Assembly: GCF_947179165.1 (NCBI RefSeq)
Contig: NC_077243.1
Span: 10,443,001 to 10,507,000, forward strand
Reading direction: 5' to 3'
Length of the DNA stretch: 64,000 bases
Source of the DNA: Solanum dulcamara
Lineage: Eukaryota; Streptophyta; Magnoliopsida; Solanales; Solanaceae
Positions within the stretch are counted from its first letter, which is position 1; each line of letters begins with the position of its first letter. The position numbers and the translations under genes were made by a program. Shown piece after piece: positions 11,041-22,136 of the stretch. The notes below the pieces were generated by a model. It did not search any database. It saw only the letters and a list, made by a program, of their open reading frames with translations, and was not told the DNA's origin.

Positions 11041-12237
11041 CTAACGTAACGTTGAAACAATATTAACCTGCCAAACTCTAATTTCTCCATCCAAGCTTCC
11101 ACTAAACACAGAAAGAATCCCATTATTATTATTACTATTTCCATTTTCATCTTCTTCATCATCCCAAGCTGCTGTAACTGACTTCACTGATTTACAATGG
11201 CCTTCAAGAACTATAGAACAATAATATCCACATTCTTTATTATTATTACTACTACTCTTTTCCCATATTCTCACGCTTCTATCAGACGATCCACTTATTA
11301 AAACGCCATCGAAATAAATCAAACACAAAATTGCACCTTTATGCCCTTTCAATGACCACTTAGCCAACATATAATCGGCACATTCCTCCTTTTCCCATAC
11401 TAAAATTTTTTCGTCGCATCCTCCAGAAAATAAAAATGTTCCCTTCTTATTCAAAGCTAAGGCATTCACTGATGACTTATGTTTTCTCAATGTCGTAATC
11501 AAACTATGCTTATCTTTTTCTCTATGCCAAACTTTTATTTCCCCGTCCGCCGAAGCGGTGTAAACGACGCCGTCGTGAGAAACAACAACAGCGTTAATAG
11601 CATCAACGTGACCTAAAACGGATTCTAAGCAAGAAAAATCCGACATTTTCCAAATTTTTAAGGTTTTATCCCATGAAACTGAATACATTAATCCACCATT
11701 AACAGCTAATCCTGAAACAGTATCTGCGTGTTGGATCCATAATTTTTGCTTGTGACGTCTAATTTGTACGTAATTTTTCGGCAAAATGCCACGTCGGATC
11801 CGATCTTTTAATGTTGGAAGCGTTGAGTGGAGATGATGATGGTGTTTTTTTGATGAAGAGGGTTTGAGTTGCCAAATCCTAATTTTGCAATCTTGATGGG
11901 ATGTGAAGATTTTTGTATTGGTAAAGGCAATTGATTTCACTAAGCCAAAAGATGAAGTGAACGTATCGATAAGTTCATAGGTTTTTAAATCGAAGGCTGT
12001 GAATTCGTTGAGAGATGCAGAGTATAAAATGTTGTTATGAATGGCTAGATGTGAAATTTGTGGGGTTAAGGTGTTGAAAGTGGCTATGCAATAAGAATTG
12101 GGAGAAATACCAAAGGTGTCAATACTGCAATTAGAGTTGGTATTTTCTTCATATGTTGTAGAAGTAGCGCTTTGTTTTTCAGAATTTGAATCTTCATAAT
12201 ATTGGCTATTATTGCAAAACCATGTTGACAACTCCAT
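11041..12237 (-). CDS. JINGUBANG-like WD40-repeat protein, single exon, 398 aa
   Basis: This is a seven-bladed WD40 propeller of the plant JINGUBANG-like group. One Arabidopsis member restrains pollen germination, but the role of this copy cannot be read from sequence. Blades can be followed by their W-D-type ends: FDLKTYE, IRIWQL, LKIWKM, IKVWHR, ILVWEK, VRIWEK and IRVWQV. An insert rich in His (KKHHHHLH) and basic residues lies between blades two and three, with Asn-rich loops in the last blades. I chose ATG 12235-12237; the frame extends 18 bp upstream only through a TTG codon. Stop is TAG at 11041-11043. The lack of introns is usual for this group. It stands alone, with gene-poor DNA on both sides. 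Confidence 0.9.
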   Translation of the reverse strand: MELSTWFCNNSQYYEDSNSEKQSATSTTYEENTNSNCSIDTFGISPNSYCIATFNTLTPQISHLAIHNNILYSASLNEFTAFDLKTYELIDTFTSSFGLVKSIAFTNTKIFTSHQDCKIRIWQLKPSSSKKHHHHLHSTLPTLKDRIRRGILPKNYVQIRRHKQKLWIQHADTVSGLAVNGGLMYSVSWDKTLKIWKMSDFSCLESVLGHVDAINAVVVSHDGVVYTASADGEIKVWHREKDKHSLITTLRKHKSSVNALALNKKGTFLFSGGCDEKILVWEKEECADYMLAKWSLKGHKGAILCLIYFDGVLISGSSDRSVRIWEKSSSNNNKECGYYCSIVLEGHCKSVKSVTAAWDDEEDENGNSNNNNGILSVFSGSLDGEIRVWQVNIVSTLR

Positions 12238-14682
12238 TTTTTTTTCTTCTCTCAATTAAATGAATGGAGAAGTGTTTGGTTTAAGGGGGGCGCGGGGTAT
12301 TTGAAGGATGAGGAAAAGAGTAAGGTCGAATAAAAAATGCATGTAAAAGGACAAAGGGAATTGAAATTGACGTTTGGCCATTAAATTGGTGTTTAATAAT
12401 ATGTAATGTCAGAAATCAAATCGTGACTTTATGGTGGAGCAATATTAGTCATGTTAAAGTGAGTTGGTTGGGCCAAGTGTTGTTCGATGACAATTTTCAT
12501 ATTTTTTTACTAAGAAAATTAAAACCTAGACTAATATAATGCTTGTGTGGTTCTTTTTTATTTATTGATATTTGATCGCCTATGGGTCGCCGCTCTATTA
12601 TATTGTTTAATATCTCAACCAACAATATACGTTATTAAAGACATCCAAGGCATTAAGTTAAAAGGTAACTTCTCTTTTCGTTATCGAGAAGTGAACATAA
12701 TAGCAGATTATCTTGCAAATATGGGAGTATATACTATGCAAAGATCCTTTTTCACACAGTTTTTATTTCTTCCTACGAGAGTTAAAATTTTTGTGAAGAA
12801 TGAAATTGAAGAGATACCAACCTTTCGGATTAGAGCTCAAACAAAATTTCTCTTTTGATCATGGTTGACTATAACAAGATTTTAGAATACTTAGTAGTTA
12901 ATTTTCTAGTGTCTAACAGAATTTACTCTGTAAAGAAAGTGTCCTTGGCAAATTTCATATGTTGTTATTTCATTCCTAATAGTAGGGGACATTTTTTGTA
13001 CAAAGAGGAAATTTACATCCTCCATGTAACTCAAGGGGGCTTGGATAAATATCCACTTTCTTCTTTTGTAAACGTGATTTTATGAAGCAATGCACAGATT
13101 GAGATCATACCTAAAACCCTCCATCAATGATGAATTTGAAGGGGAAAAAACCAATATACGTTAATATTATGTATGGCTATAGTCAATTTGATTATTGGTT
13201 TGAATATGTTCAAATTATTAAACTTTGTGTACTGATAGTACAGTATAGTAAGTTTTACATCAAGGTGACATGCAACAACATATATACTACATATTATGTG
13301 GATTAAGTCTAGAGTAAAGTATATATAGACACACTGATATCATAGGTGGATGCAAGTCTTATAGTAACTAGTTCATCTTAACTCTATATTTTCAACACAA
13401 AATATAAATTTATGTATAAAAATTCACTAAAATTACCATATATAATTTTTCAAATATTATATATACGTTCAATGTTAAGAATCTCAATAAGTGAAATCCA
13501 TCAATTTAAAATCTTCGATCCATCTTTAAATATCATAAGATAAACATAGCTTGTTCAAACATGTTAATATACATTATCGTGTAACAATTATTTATAATAT
13601 CACAATTGATTGACTACCTGATTTTTCAAAAGGTTCAATTTCTTACCTTGTGGAGGATGGGTGAAGGAGGAGATAAAAATAGAAGTAATTAATCACGGAC
13701 CATTTATTTGTTTCTAGCTCCTCAAACAAGAATAACAAAAAGTAACGGTAATATTATTTAAATAAAAAGATTTAAAAAGAAAAAAAAAGAGTGAAAGAGC
13801 TTGGAAGGAGCCTTGTATGAGATTCAAGGTAGGGAAAATTCATAAACACTTTTAAATAAATAAAATAAAACATGAAATGCCTGTTAAATAAATAAACTAT
13901 ATATAGTAATGTATGAAAAGAAAAAAAAAACAAAGATCGTCTTAAAGAGGCACCCGACAGTGATATGCTGGAGAATTAAAATAATTAAGGAAAAGCTTTT
14001 TTGTAGCGCACGTGCTGTGTTTAGTGGAAACAATGGAATTTGTTTGATAATTATATTTATCGAAAACACAGCTTTGATATCTCTCAAGTTTTAAAATAAA
14101 AATAAAATTTATGTATATTTTATTCTTTCTAAATCTTACTTAAAAATTACATTCAGTATGTTAGTGTTGTTTAACATTCTTACTGATTCTATACAATAGT
14201 ACTAAGAATTTGATGAGATTTGTTCAAAAAGATGCTGTACGTCTTTGGTCGGCAGGTATTTTTTTTTTCCTGTTGCACTAAACTGTAAATTAAAGTCAAA
14301 TCAAAGATTATTTTTTCTTCCGTAAGGTGACTCCATTAATTAATTAATGTAAAATACACTTTGAACTTTGAAGCTAATAAAAGAAGGCAATGAGTCCTAA
14401 GATCATTTGACAAACAAAAAAGAAGACCATTAAGAACTTTCGGTTCTACAAACATAATCAATTGTTAAGAATTGAAACTAGTACAACTTTGACTAAAACA
14501 ATATGTTTTTAATTGAAAATTCTTATAAAGTGAATCTAGTTTCTTGTGTTTTCAAGACACCTGAAAAATTTGCTTAATCTCATCTTGGTCTCAAATCTAC
14601 TTCTCAAACATATGAAAAGAGATCAAATAATAACAATGGAGGTCCACAAACCACAACTTGAGGTGTGATCAATACTTACAAC
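12238..14682. other. Intergenic region upstream of the WD40 gene
   Basis: The first 300 bp should hold the WD40 promoter (minus strand); no distinct TATA box was chosen. From 12.54 to 12.86 kb there is a decayed reverse-transcriptase-type RNase H trace. The remainder is AT-rich with no gene. Confidence 0.55.
12547..12858 (+). pseudogene. Remnant of a plant RVT_3-type RNase H domain
   Basis: The translated frame contains YREVNIIADYLANMG, close to the (Y/F)REGNxxADxLANxG signature near the C-terminus of plant RNase H domains of the RVT_3 family found in LINE-derived proteins. It is followed by a tail ending IPTFRIR, also typical. The open stretch starts at a non-ATG codon and lacks the catalytic N-terminal part, so it is a fragment with no expected function. 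Confidence 0.45.
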
Positions 14683-14684
14683 TA

Positions 14685-14947
14685 CTCCCTTCGTTTCATA
14701 TTACTTGGCTCATGTTGACCTATCACATTTTTTAAGAAAACTTTAATTAAAAGTATATTTTATTAAACTAATCTCATTAATGATATTTTGAAACTTTAAA
14801 TTTGACGACTGTTATTATGTGTAGTTATTTAATACTAAAGATAATATGAGAAAAAATTAATAATATTCTCTTGATTTACTAAAATGGACAAATAAAATAA
14901 AACATCTATTTTTAATATATGAGTCAAGCAAAATGAAACGGTGGGAG
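14685..14947. mobile_element. Stowaway-type MITE
   Basis: About 28-bp inverted ends (ctcccttcgtttcatatt... and ...aaaatgaaacggtgggag) and flanking TA dinucleotides fit the Stowaway (Tc1/mariner) family. It is 263 bp with no coding capacity. Confidence 0.75.
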
Positions 14948-15468
14948 TACATATATATTTAAGTGTCCAAATAAACATTGTTACTCCTTTGATATCATTT
15001 TATGAGTCTTAATTTTATTGGGTATACAGTTTAAGAAAGTAAATGAGATTTTTCAATTTTATGGTCTTAAATTAAACTACATATATTGTACCAAAATATC
15101 TTTAAATTTTGTTTTCTTAAAATGTCGTGTGAGATATTTAAATTAAGGAACAACTAATATAAGACTTAGGTACTCATTATTTTAATAATAGACTTAAGTA
15201 AAAGTAAAACATATAAATTGAAATAGAAGAAATTCAAGTTTGAGGAGTCGTCTATTATTTGTTCAGAAATAAAACATCGATTATACATTGATATGCAGAA
15301 AAATGATAAAATATACAACCTTCTTTAGTGTAATTGGGCCTTCTATATGTTATTGGGCTAAACTGGTCTCTTTTATGGAAACTTACATAAATCACATAGT
15401 GTATATGGCTAATTGTCATTTTTTCCTAACCTTTGTAAATTTATAAAAATTCCTTAAAAACATGATAA

Positions 15469-15659
15469 TCTGGATACATTAATTCAGTAATCCGGATACA
15501 TTAATTAGGGTTTTATGTATTAGCAGGTAATATTTAAAGTATGATACATTGAATATAGAGATAATTTATGAATCAGAATTAATGCATCCAGATTACTGAA
15601 TTAATGTATCCGGATTACTGAATTAATGTATCCGGATTACTGAATTAATGTATCCGGAT
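15469..15659. repeat. 22-bp tandem repeats with inverted upstream copies
   Basis: The 22-bp unit taatgtatccggattactgaat is repeated about 3.5 times at 15576-15659. Its reverse complement occurs at 15469-15507, leaving a loop of about 70 bp. The two arms could form a stem of about 35 bp. Confidence 0.75.
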
Positions 15660-15710
15660 GGAAAGAAGAGATTTTTGCAATATTTTAAAATGAATAAAAT
15701 AATAGAAAAT

Positions 15711-15768
15711 AACAACAACCCAGTGAAATCCACGGCGTGGGGTGTGGAAAGGTAAAATGTACACAGAA
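15711..15768 (-). repeat. Fragment of a TS-family SINE
   Basis: The + strand reads aacaacaacccagtgaaatc followed by a ggcgtggggtgtgg-like block, the reverse complement of the 3' end of Solanaceae TS SINEs that finish in TTG repeats. Only about 58 bp of the 3' end is kept. Confidence 0.6.
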
Positions 15769-16039
15769 GATAAAATAATAAAAAATATGATAAATAAAAC
15801 AGTGTAATTAGGTAATTTTTTCCTCTTTTATTTCCTTTGGGCTAAACTCATCGGGAGTTGGAAGCTAGTCCAATGAAACGCGGCACATGAATGTCTTAGC
15901 CCACAAGTTAGGACTGGTGTCATTTTGTTCAACAACAGAACTGAGGAAATGGGTGAATTGTACAAATGAATTAGGAAAAACTACCTAAATACACAAACAT
16001 TGCCATTATATTTACTCATTCTTTCTATAATTTAAAATA

Positions 16040-16490
16040 ATTAAATATTGTCTAATTAATTAATAATTTCATATCAGATTCAAGTTAGATACATCTACAT
16101 ACATATTTTTTGATGCTAGATACAGAGAAATAGATTGAGAGACGAGCGAGAATGGGATAGAGGCGAGCGATATTTGTCTATGTATTTCAGATACATGTGG
16201 TTCACACTAAATACATGAATCTGAGACTAGATATGTATGTGTGATACTAGATACGTGAGCGAGATAGGACGGAGGCGAGCGATATTTATCTATGTATCCC
16301 AAGTATATGTGAATCCATTTGGATATAGTATACCTAAAATAAATTACACCTAATTTTGACCTTATGTACCTGGACGTGCTAGATACCTATATTCGAAGTC
16401 TAAAATCTGAAAAGATTCATGCTATTGCAAATTAGCATGTATCTAAATAACTAACTCCTAAACTAGTGAGATTTCTGTAAGCTACCCAAT
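16040..16490 (+). repeat. Dispersed repeat, copy 1 (related to 30900-31350)
   Basis: It shares with the copy near 31 kb the motifs gagcgagat/gaggcgagcg, tctatgtat...gatacatg, aataaattacacctaatttt and a conserved end, ctaaac tagtgag..ttctg. Similarity is partial, with indels. No terminal inverted repeats or domains were recognised, so the class is unknown. Confidence 0.6.
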
Positions 16491-16675
16491 GAATTATATG
16501 AGTTGTAGAACTATAGTTGAGATTAATTTCATTGGCCCATACAATTATAATTATACATTCAAAGTTGAAGACTAAACTTATGAAAATAAAAAGTAATTGC
16601 AGGTCACTGAATTGGGAATGAGGATTGGCAAAAGAAGACAACATAAATAAATTTAGGCCCTGTTTATTTGTATTA

Positions 16676-17792
16676 GGCAGAAGCCATTGATGGTTCCTTA
16701 AAGTTGGCATCAAGTTTCACTTAGACACCTTAACTAAGCAATGTTCATTTTAGATACCTTATGTAGGGTCTCGTTGTATTATTTTGACACTTTTTACTGA
16801 CTTGCCACATGGTGTATGTTGCACGAACTCAGAGTGCGTGAACACCTTTTCTTTTCATGAAATAACATTTTTTTTCCTTTTTTTCTTGACTCTTTCTTCA
16901 TTCCACCATCCACCTACTCCACCACCATCATATCCACCCTTTCTCTTCTCTGTTACCACCAAGATCACCTAACTTCGTCATTTTTTTTCTCCCCTCACCA
17001 CAAGAACCATCAATTTTTCATCCTTGTAATCATTTGTAGTATTAGCAGGTCCAAAAAACTAAAAATGGTTTCTAAAATAATTTTTTATGAAACTCCATTT
17101 TTGAATATCCAAAATTTGAAAATCTTTCTTGGATAAAAGCTATGTGTTAAGATACGTAATTATTTTTTACCCATTTATTTAACATTCTACATTTTAATGA
17201 CCTATCTGGGTTATCAAAATAAAAAAAATATTTTTGCTACAATGATAAAAATAGATCTAAAAAACGAGGCTGGTATTAAGCACCCGTTTGTGCTGAAATT
17301 CTTGTCAATAAGAACAAAAAAGCTATGTATCATGATACAGAATTATTCTTATTAAATTTGTTGGATACATTTTGATTGAAATGAATGATAATCGTGGATT
17401 TGTGCTAAAAATTTAGATCCAAACACTATTCTATTAATTTGGATTGAAGAAATTGAGATGAAATTGAAGACTTCATTAAAGGTCTTTTGAAGTTTCCTAG
17501 AAAAAGAAAACTCAAATCTTGTTAAAATAGTTTTAATTTTTTTTATAAACTCAAAAGTCATTATTTAATAATTATTTTGAACACAAATGACAAATGTCAT
17601 CGTGTAATTCGACACTTTACACGTGTCATTCGCGAGCGAATACATACACATCACAGTTTTGCTGATTGAAAAAAAAATTGTCAAAATGACACAATGAGAC
17701 CCTACATAAAGTGTCTAAAATGAACATTACTTAGTTGAGGTGTTTAAGTGAAATTTGGTGCTAATTTTAAGGGGCCATTGATAACTTCTGCC
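16676..17792. mobile_element. Non-autonomous Mutator-like element, 1,117 bp, with perfect 9-bp target duplication
   Basis: Long inverted ends (about 115 bp, beginning GGCAGAAG) match after reverse complementing; the shared core includes aatgttcattttaga and atgtagggtctc. The flanking 9-bp direct repeat TTTGTATTA (16667-16675 and 17793-17801) is perfect. The interior has a C-rich stretch that translates as a Pro-rich shadow, but no transposase. The ends differ from those of the element at 7.1 kb, so this is a separate family. Confidence 0.85.
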
Positions 17793-17899
17793 TTTGTATT
17801 ATGATAAAGATGCGTTAATCTGAATGAATACTAGTCTTTATTTAAAAATCAAAATTCATGAAAAATATGCGATAAAATATTTTAAGAAAAATTATATGG

Positions 17900-18370
17900 T
17901 GATTGGTGATGGAGATCACTAATAATAGTGGTTGGGGGTGCCGATAAGAGGTGGTGGTTGTATTGGTTGATGTTAGTGATTGTCAATTTTTAGTAGCTAG
18001 TGACTAGTATGATGGATTGGTAGCTGACAATAGTGGTTGATGGTGATTATTGACGGTAAATGCAATTATGGATAACTAAAGATATGCAAATGATAGTGAT
18101 AACTAATGATGATCATGACAATTGATTGTAGTGGTTGACGATATATAGTGCTAAATAATGTCGATATTATCGATAATAATTGGCGGATATATGATAATGG
18201 TAATTGGTATTGATAAATAATGCTTGTAAATTGTGGTAACGATTGATTATGTTAATTGACAGGACAATGATTATGGTTGAAGAAGGTGATTGAGAGTGAT
18301 GAGTACTTATACTTGATAATGGTGGCAATGCCAAAGTTAACAATGAAAGTAGATGAAGTAGTGACAAAAT
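17900..18370. repeat. Degenerate low-complexity tract of GAT/GTGGTTGATG-like words
   Basis: The + strand is dominated by variants of gtggttgatggtgat and gataatgg over about 450 bp, with no fixed period. It looks like a decayed simple-sequence expansion. Frames here on the other strand are Ser/Thr-rich artefacts. Confidence 0.5.
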
Positions 18371-18532
18371 TTCATTTTTATAAAAATCTTTGAATATTAT
18401 TATATCTGAATAATACTAAATTTTTTTATAGATCTTAATTATTTACATCTTAATAATCGAGAACTGAATAATCAATTAAGATGCCTGCCTTCATTAAATA
18501 CAAATAAAGAAAGGGGTAGGTTGTTCTGTATA

Positions 18533-18800
18533 CTACCTCTGTTCTTAATTATATGTCGTACTTACTAAAAATAGACGTTTCTTAATATTTGTCATTAACC
18601 AATGAATTTGACCAACATTGGAAAATTAAATGATTAATTCATGTTCATTGGTCAAATTATTAATTAAAATAAATTAATTTATGTTAATTTATTGAAAACT
18701 AACTTCAAAAGAACATAAATAAGGATACAATGGTAAACTTATTTAGTTTTTATAGGACGTGAAATCTAAAATGATGACATATAAATAGAAATGGTGGAAG
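18533..18800. mobile_element. Stowaway-like MITE
   Basis: The ends ctacctctgttcttaattat and the reverse complement of the right end (cttccaccatttctattt) are related and both lead into tatgtc. TA flanks both sides. It is 268 bp and non-coding. Confidence 0.6.
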
Positions 18801-20096
18801 TATTAATTAGGGTGGTTAAATTTTATCCTCTCTTAACATTAGTCCCGTCCCTCTCATATCATATCACACCTCCAATTCCTCTTCACGCCCAATTTATTTG
18901 AACTATTTCATATTGCTTTATTTTGAACGTCACAACTATCCTTTTGTCTCATAGTCTTATTAAATTATTTGAGATACCTACTCCTTAATTTGTTTTGATA
19001 AAAGATGTGTTATATTCAATTATTACATGTTAATTATATTCTTGAATCGTACACTTTGCATTATCACAAGAGGCTAATTCCATACATAATTTAATATTAG
19101 ACCAAATGTATGAATAATATTACAAAACTCTATATTCAATTCTACTATATCATATTGGTGAATTTAAACTTTGAACTACTTGTGATGAGATTGTCATGGT
19201 AGCTTTGAAGCATGAACAAAAACAAACATATCTTTCTTCTTGACTTTTATAATATTGCCTTATTTAAGTATCCGCATATGTAATATCATTATAAACTATG
19301 TGATGTTATAGAATATTTAGTTCCTCTCAGCTCTTATATTTTCATGGTTATTAGTTAGTAGAGGTTTGTTACCTCAATAGAATTAATAACTTAATAAGGT
19401 TTAATCTCCCTTACTTTGTTACTTATTCCGATTGATTTTTTCATTATTATTATTAATAAAAAGTCTCTAGACATATTGTCTAGTGGTATGAATTTGTCAA
19501 AAAAGAAGAAGATAATTTCTCACTTTGAGATGGAGAATTTATCTATGGAGTCATTTAACGCGATTTAGAGGATACTTTATCGTGTTGAGTTTTTTTCACC
19601 CTGCCTTCCCTCCTATTTGCTTTGAGATCATTCCTTCTTCTTTATCTTGATGGAATATATGTCAATATCCGAGCTTAGAACGAGAATTAAAAAGGATAAA
19701 AAGAGGTTTTCATAGGATTTTAGAACAGTACTCGTGAAACAAACTTAGGACAGTTCCCTTACAATGGACTAACATTACTGTAGGCTAATTAGTCAAATGT
19801 ATTATATGTATCAATTTGAATCATAGAGACAAATAAATGAGCCAAAAAAATCATAGGTATCTGAGCAAATCAAAAACTAAAAAGCTATACGAGAAACTCC
19901 TTGTATCCTTAATTCATCCGACTCCATATATGACAAATAAATAAGCCAAAAAAATAATAATCATAAGAATATATAGAACATGCGAAAATTGAAAAAGACA
20001 ATTCGCAATATATGGGTAGACATGTGAGGACTAGGAAGAGTAAGCGTTCATCAACATCGAAGAAAGTGTCCAAAAATTGGGCAACATATATTCAAT
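18801..20096. other. Gene-free AT-rich sequence
   Basis: About 1.3 kb without a coding frame of note, an RNA gene or a repeat I could delimit. Confidence 0.5.
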
Positions 20097-20107
20097 ATTC
20101 TTATAAC

Positions 20108-20304
20108 CCATCAATAATATGGTTATGATGAGATGATTGAGATTCCTTCATTTTTAATCAAAAGTCATGAATTCAAGCCTTGACTATTGAAAAAAAATTA
20201 TTGAAAGTGTCTCCCTCATAAATGATTCCTATAAATGCATGAATTTCGAATTAGTTGGACTCTAATGCAAATAACAGATACCGATCGAGAATTAAAAAAA
20301 AAAC
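20108..20304 (+). mobile_element. SolS-type SINE with 11-bp target duplication
   Basis: A tRNA-like head with a B-box-like gaattcaagcc leads to a body containing agttggactctaatgc and gataccg, characteristic of Solanaceae SolS SINEs, and ends in an A-rich tail. It is flanked by the direct repeat ATTCTTATAAC at 20097-20107 and 20305-20315, the mark of LINE-driven insertion. Confidence 0.75.
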
Positions 20305-20315
20305 ATTCTTATAAC

Positions 20316-21320
20316 ATGGTATATATGGTCTTCATGTGGGTAGGGTTGAGATTTGTGTCCTAATTTAGTTTTAGGCCTCTTTGGGGGAAGGGCAATGTGG
20401 GGACCAAGGAAAGTGTGATTTGGACCATGGGAAAGAGAGAGAGACTTATCAGGAATTTAGGATGTGTAACACGTAAACATGGCAAAGTCACAATGAACAA
20501 ATGCATAGAATGGGGTGACCTTCTGCCCCCTCAAGGCCCCAACTTTTTATGTCAATCCCCACTTCCTAGCTGGATACCTGGAAATACCACCTACCCCAAC
20601 CATTTTTTTACTTCTCTTCCAGAATAAATTATGATTCATTATAAAAGTCTGAGTTTATTTATAGAGTTTGAATTTGAAATATCTAGTTAAGAATAGAGTA
20701 AGGGTATCACATATAAAATTGATGAGTTGTGTTGAATTAGGGTGCTTCGTTAACTCACCTAAGTGTTATATGATGGATTAGATCAAAATGGACTAAATAA
20801 TCGATCCAACTCTTACAAAGTTCAATTTCGTTGCTTCATTTCTTATATTTTTATTATGAAATAAAACTTTTCTCCTTTATTAAACATATAAAACAAAACA
20901 AATATTAAAGATTATTTGACGACGTTTCTTGTAGGCTAATTTAGATGACATATTTCGTTCAAAACAGTCAAATTTTTGGATAAACTCAATTGGACGGATC
21001 AAATTAGATTGAACTAATAAATGAATGAGACATAACTCACCCAAATTTAATCAAATTAAAAGAATCATATTTTTATAATTTAATGCGCATAGCGGAAGCT
21101 TTAGTGCACCGGGCTGCCCTTTACCCGTATAACAGAGAAATAGTTATAAAGGGGCTCCCAATAATTGACTATTAGCTTCTCGCAGATATTCTTGTAGTGT
21201 AGATCTCTAGTCCCCGCCACCCCACCCCACACACACAGAGTGATAGATAACTATTATTTTTTGATTTTGTTATACACTTAATTATATATCGTACTGAAAA
21301 TATTGAATATAATTAAGCTG
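20316..21320. other. Gene-free stretch with a compositional island at 20,380-20,610
   Basis: The island is clearly less AT-rich than its neighbours, with G-rich then C-rich segments. A 76-codon open frame (20397-20627) crosses it but begins at GTG and resembles no family I know. The rest is AT-rich intergenic DNA leading to the retroelement at 21.3 kb. Confidence 0.45.
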
Positions 21321-21771
21321 CCTCATTAAAAACCTTATCAGGAAAATTCAGTGGGACAAAACCTTGACTAAGGGAAAAAGAGTACAGCACGTATTATCAG
21401 ATATGTATACTCTTTTTTCTTCATTAGGCTTTTTCCCACTGGGTTTTTCCTAATAAGGTTTTAACGAGGCACATTTCTCGTGGACATCCAAGGGGGAGTA
21501 TTATCAACCAAGTAAAATGGTTGTCCACTTAAAATGGTGGATAGTCCATTTACTTTTTAAGTGGGTAAAATGCCCACTAATATTTTCCTCCACTTGTAAA
21601 TATGGCTATAAATATAGCCTTAAACTTCAATGTAAAAACACACAAAACATATAAAAGAAGAGAATTACTATTACTCTCTCTATATTACTACTCTCTCTAT
21701 TAATACTTTCTATATTATTCTCTTGTTCTTCTTCCTTTACAAAATTGTTAAGTAAGTTAATTTATAACACG
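21321..21771 (+). mobile_element. Truncated copia element tail: rearranged 3' non-coding region, polypurine tract and an LTR of a different type
   Basis: A polypurine tract AAGGGGGAG (21490-21498) precedes an LTR of about 271 bp (21499-21769) that starts TATTATC and ends TTATAACA. Before the tract, two related units of about 66 bp (containing cccactgggtttttc) lie head to head (21321-21388 inverted, 21408-21476 direct). In the adjacent complete element the same two units are direct repeats. The LTR differs from the neighbour's LTR except at its 3' end. Everything upstream (gag, pol) is missing. Confidence 0.7.
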
Positions 21772-22023
21772 TATTAGATGGTGGATGTTTCTTTCTCAAG
21801 TGGGAGTGGGCAACTTATTAGATGATGGATGTCTCTTTCTCAAGTGGGAGTGGGCAAGTTGCCCACTTGAGATTGTTATTGTTGCACTGCTTTCTCATCT
21901 TCTATAAATGTCGTCCTTGGCATTGAGAAGATAGACATAGAAACGAAAACAAGAAAATCAATTCTACTCTCTAAATTCTCTTACTCTCTTTTTCTTTATT
22001 AATTGTCGAGTTAATTTATAACA
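21772..22023 (+). repeat. 5' LTR of the copia element
   Basis: It starts TATTAGATGG and ends TTATAACA. A candidate promoter box (tctataaatg) lies near 21901. The following bases cgttatcagcacga resemble a weakly matching primer-binding site for initiator Met tRNA. Confidence 0.88.
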
Positions 22024-22136
22024 CGTTATCAGCACGAAACTCTAATTTTTCAGAAAATTAACTTCTATATCAGGTATATCTACTAAAGAAATTTAATTTT
22101 TAAGTTATCTTTGTTACTTTCAAATTAATTTTCATC

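Noticed and set aside
12238..12255. Extension of the WD40 gene start to 12255
   Set aside because: The codon there is TTG on the minus strand; the first ATG is at 12235-12237.
12855..13085. Continuation of a retroelement protein after the RNase H trace
   Set aside because: The translated sequence shows no recognisable domain and starts at a non-ATG codon.
15469..15659. CRISPR-like array
   Set aside because: The 22-bp units are contiguous without spacers, in a plant nuclear context; this is a tandem repeat.
16784..16972. Small Pro-rich protein frame
   Set aside because: It lies inside the Mutator-like element, follows a C-rich tract and has no supporting start or homology.
20397..20627. 76-codon protein gene
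   Set aside because: The frame starts at GTG, matches no family and has no visible promoter or splice context; kept only as a compositional observation.
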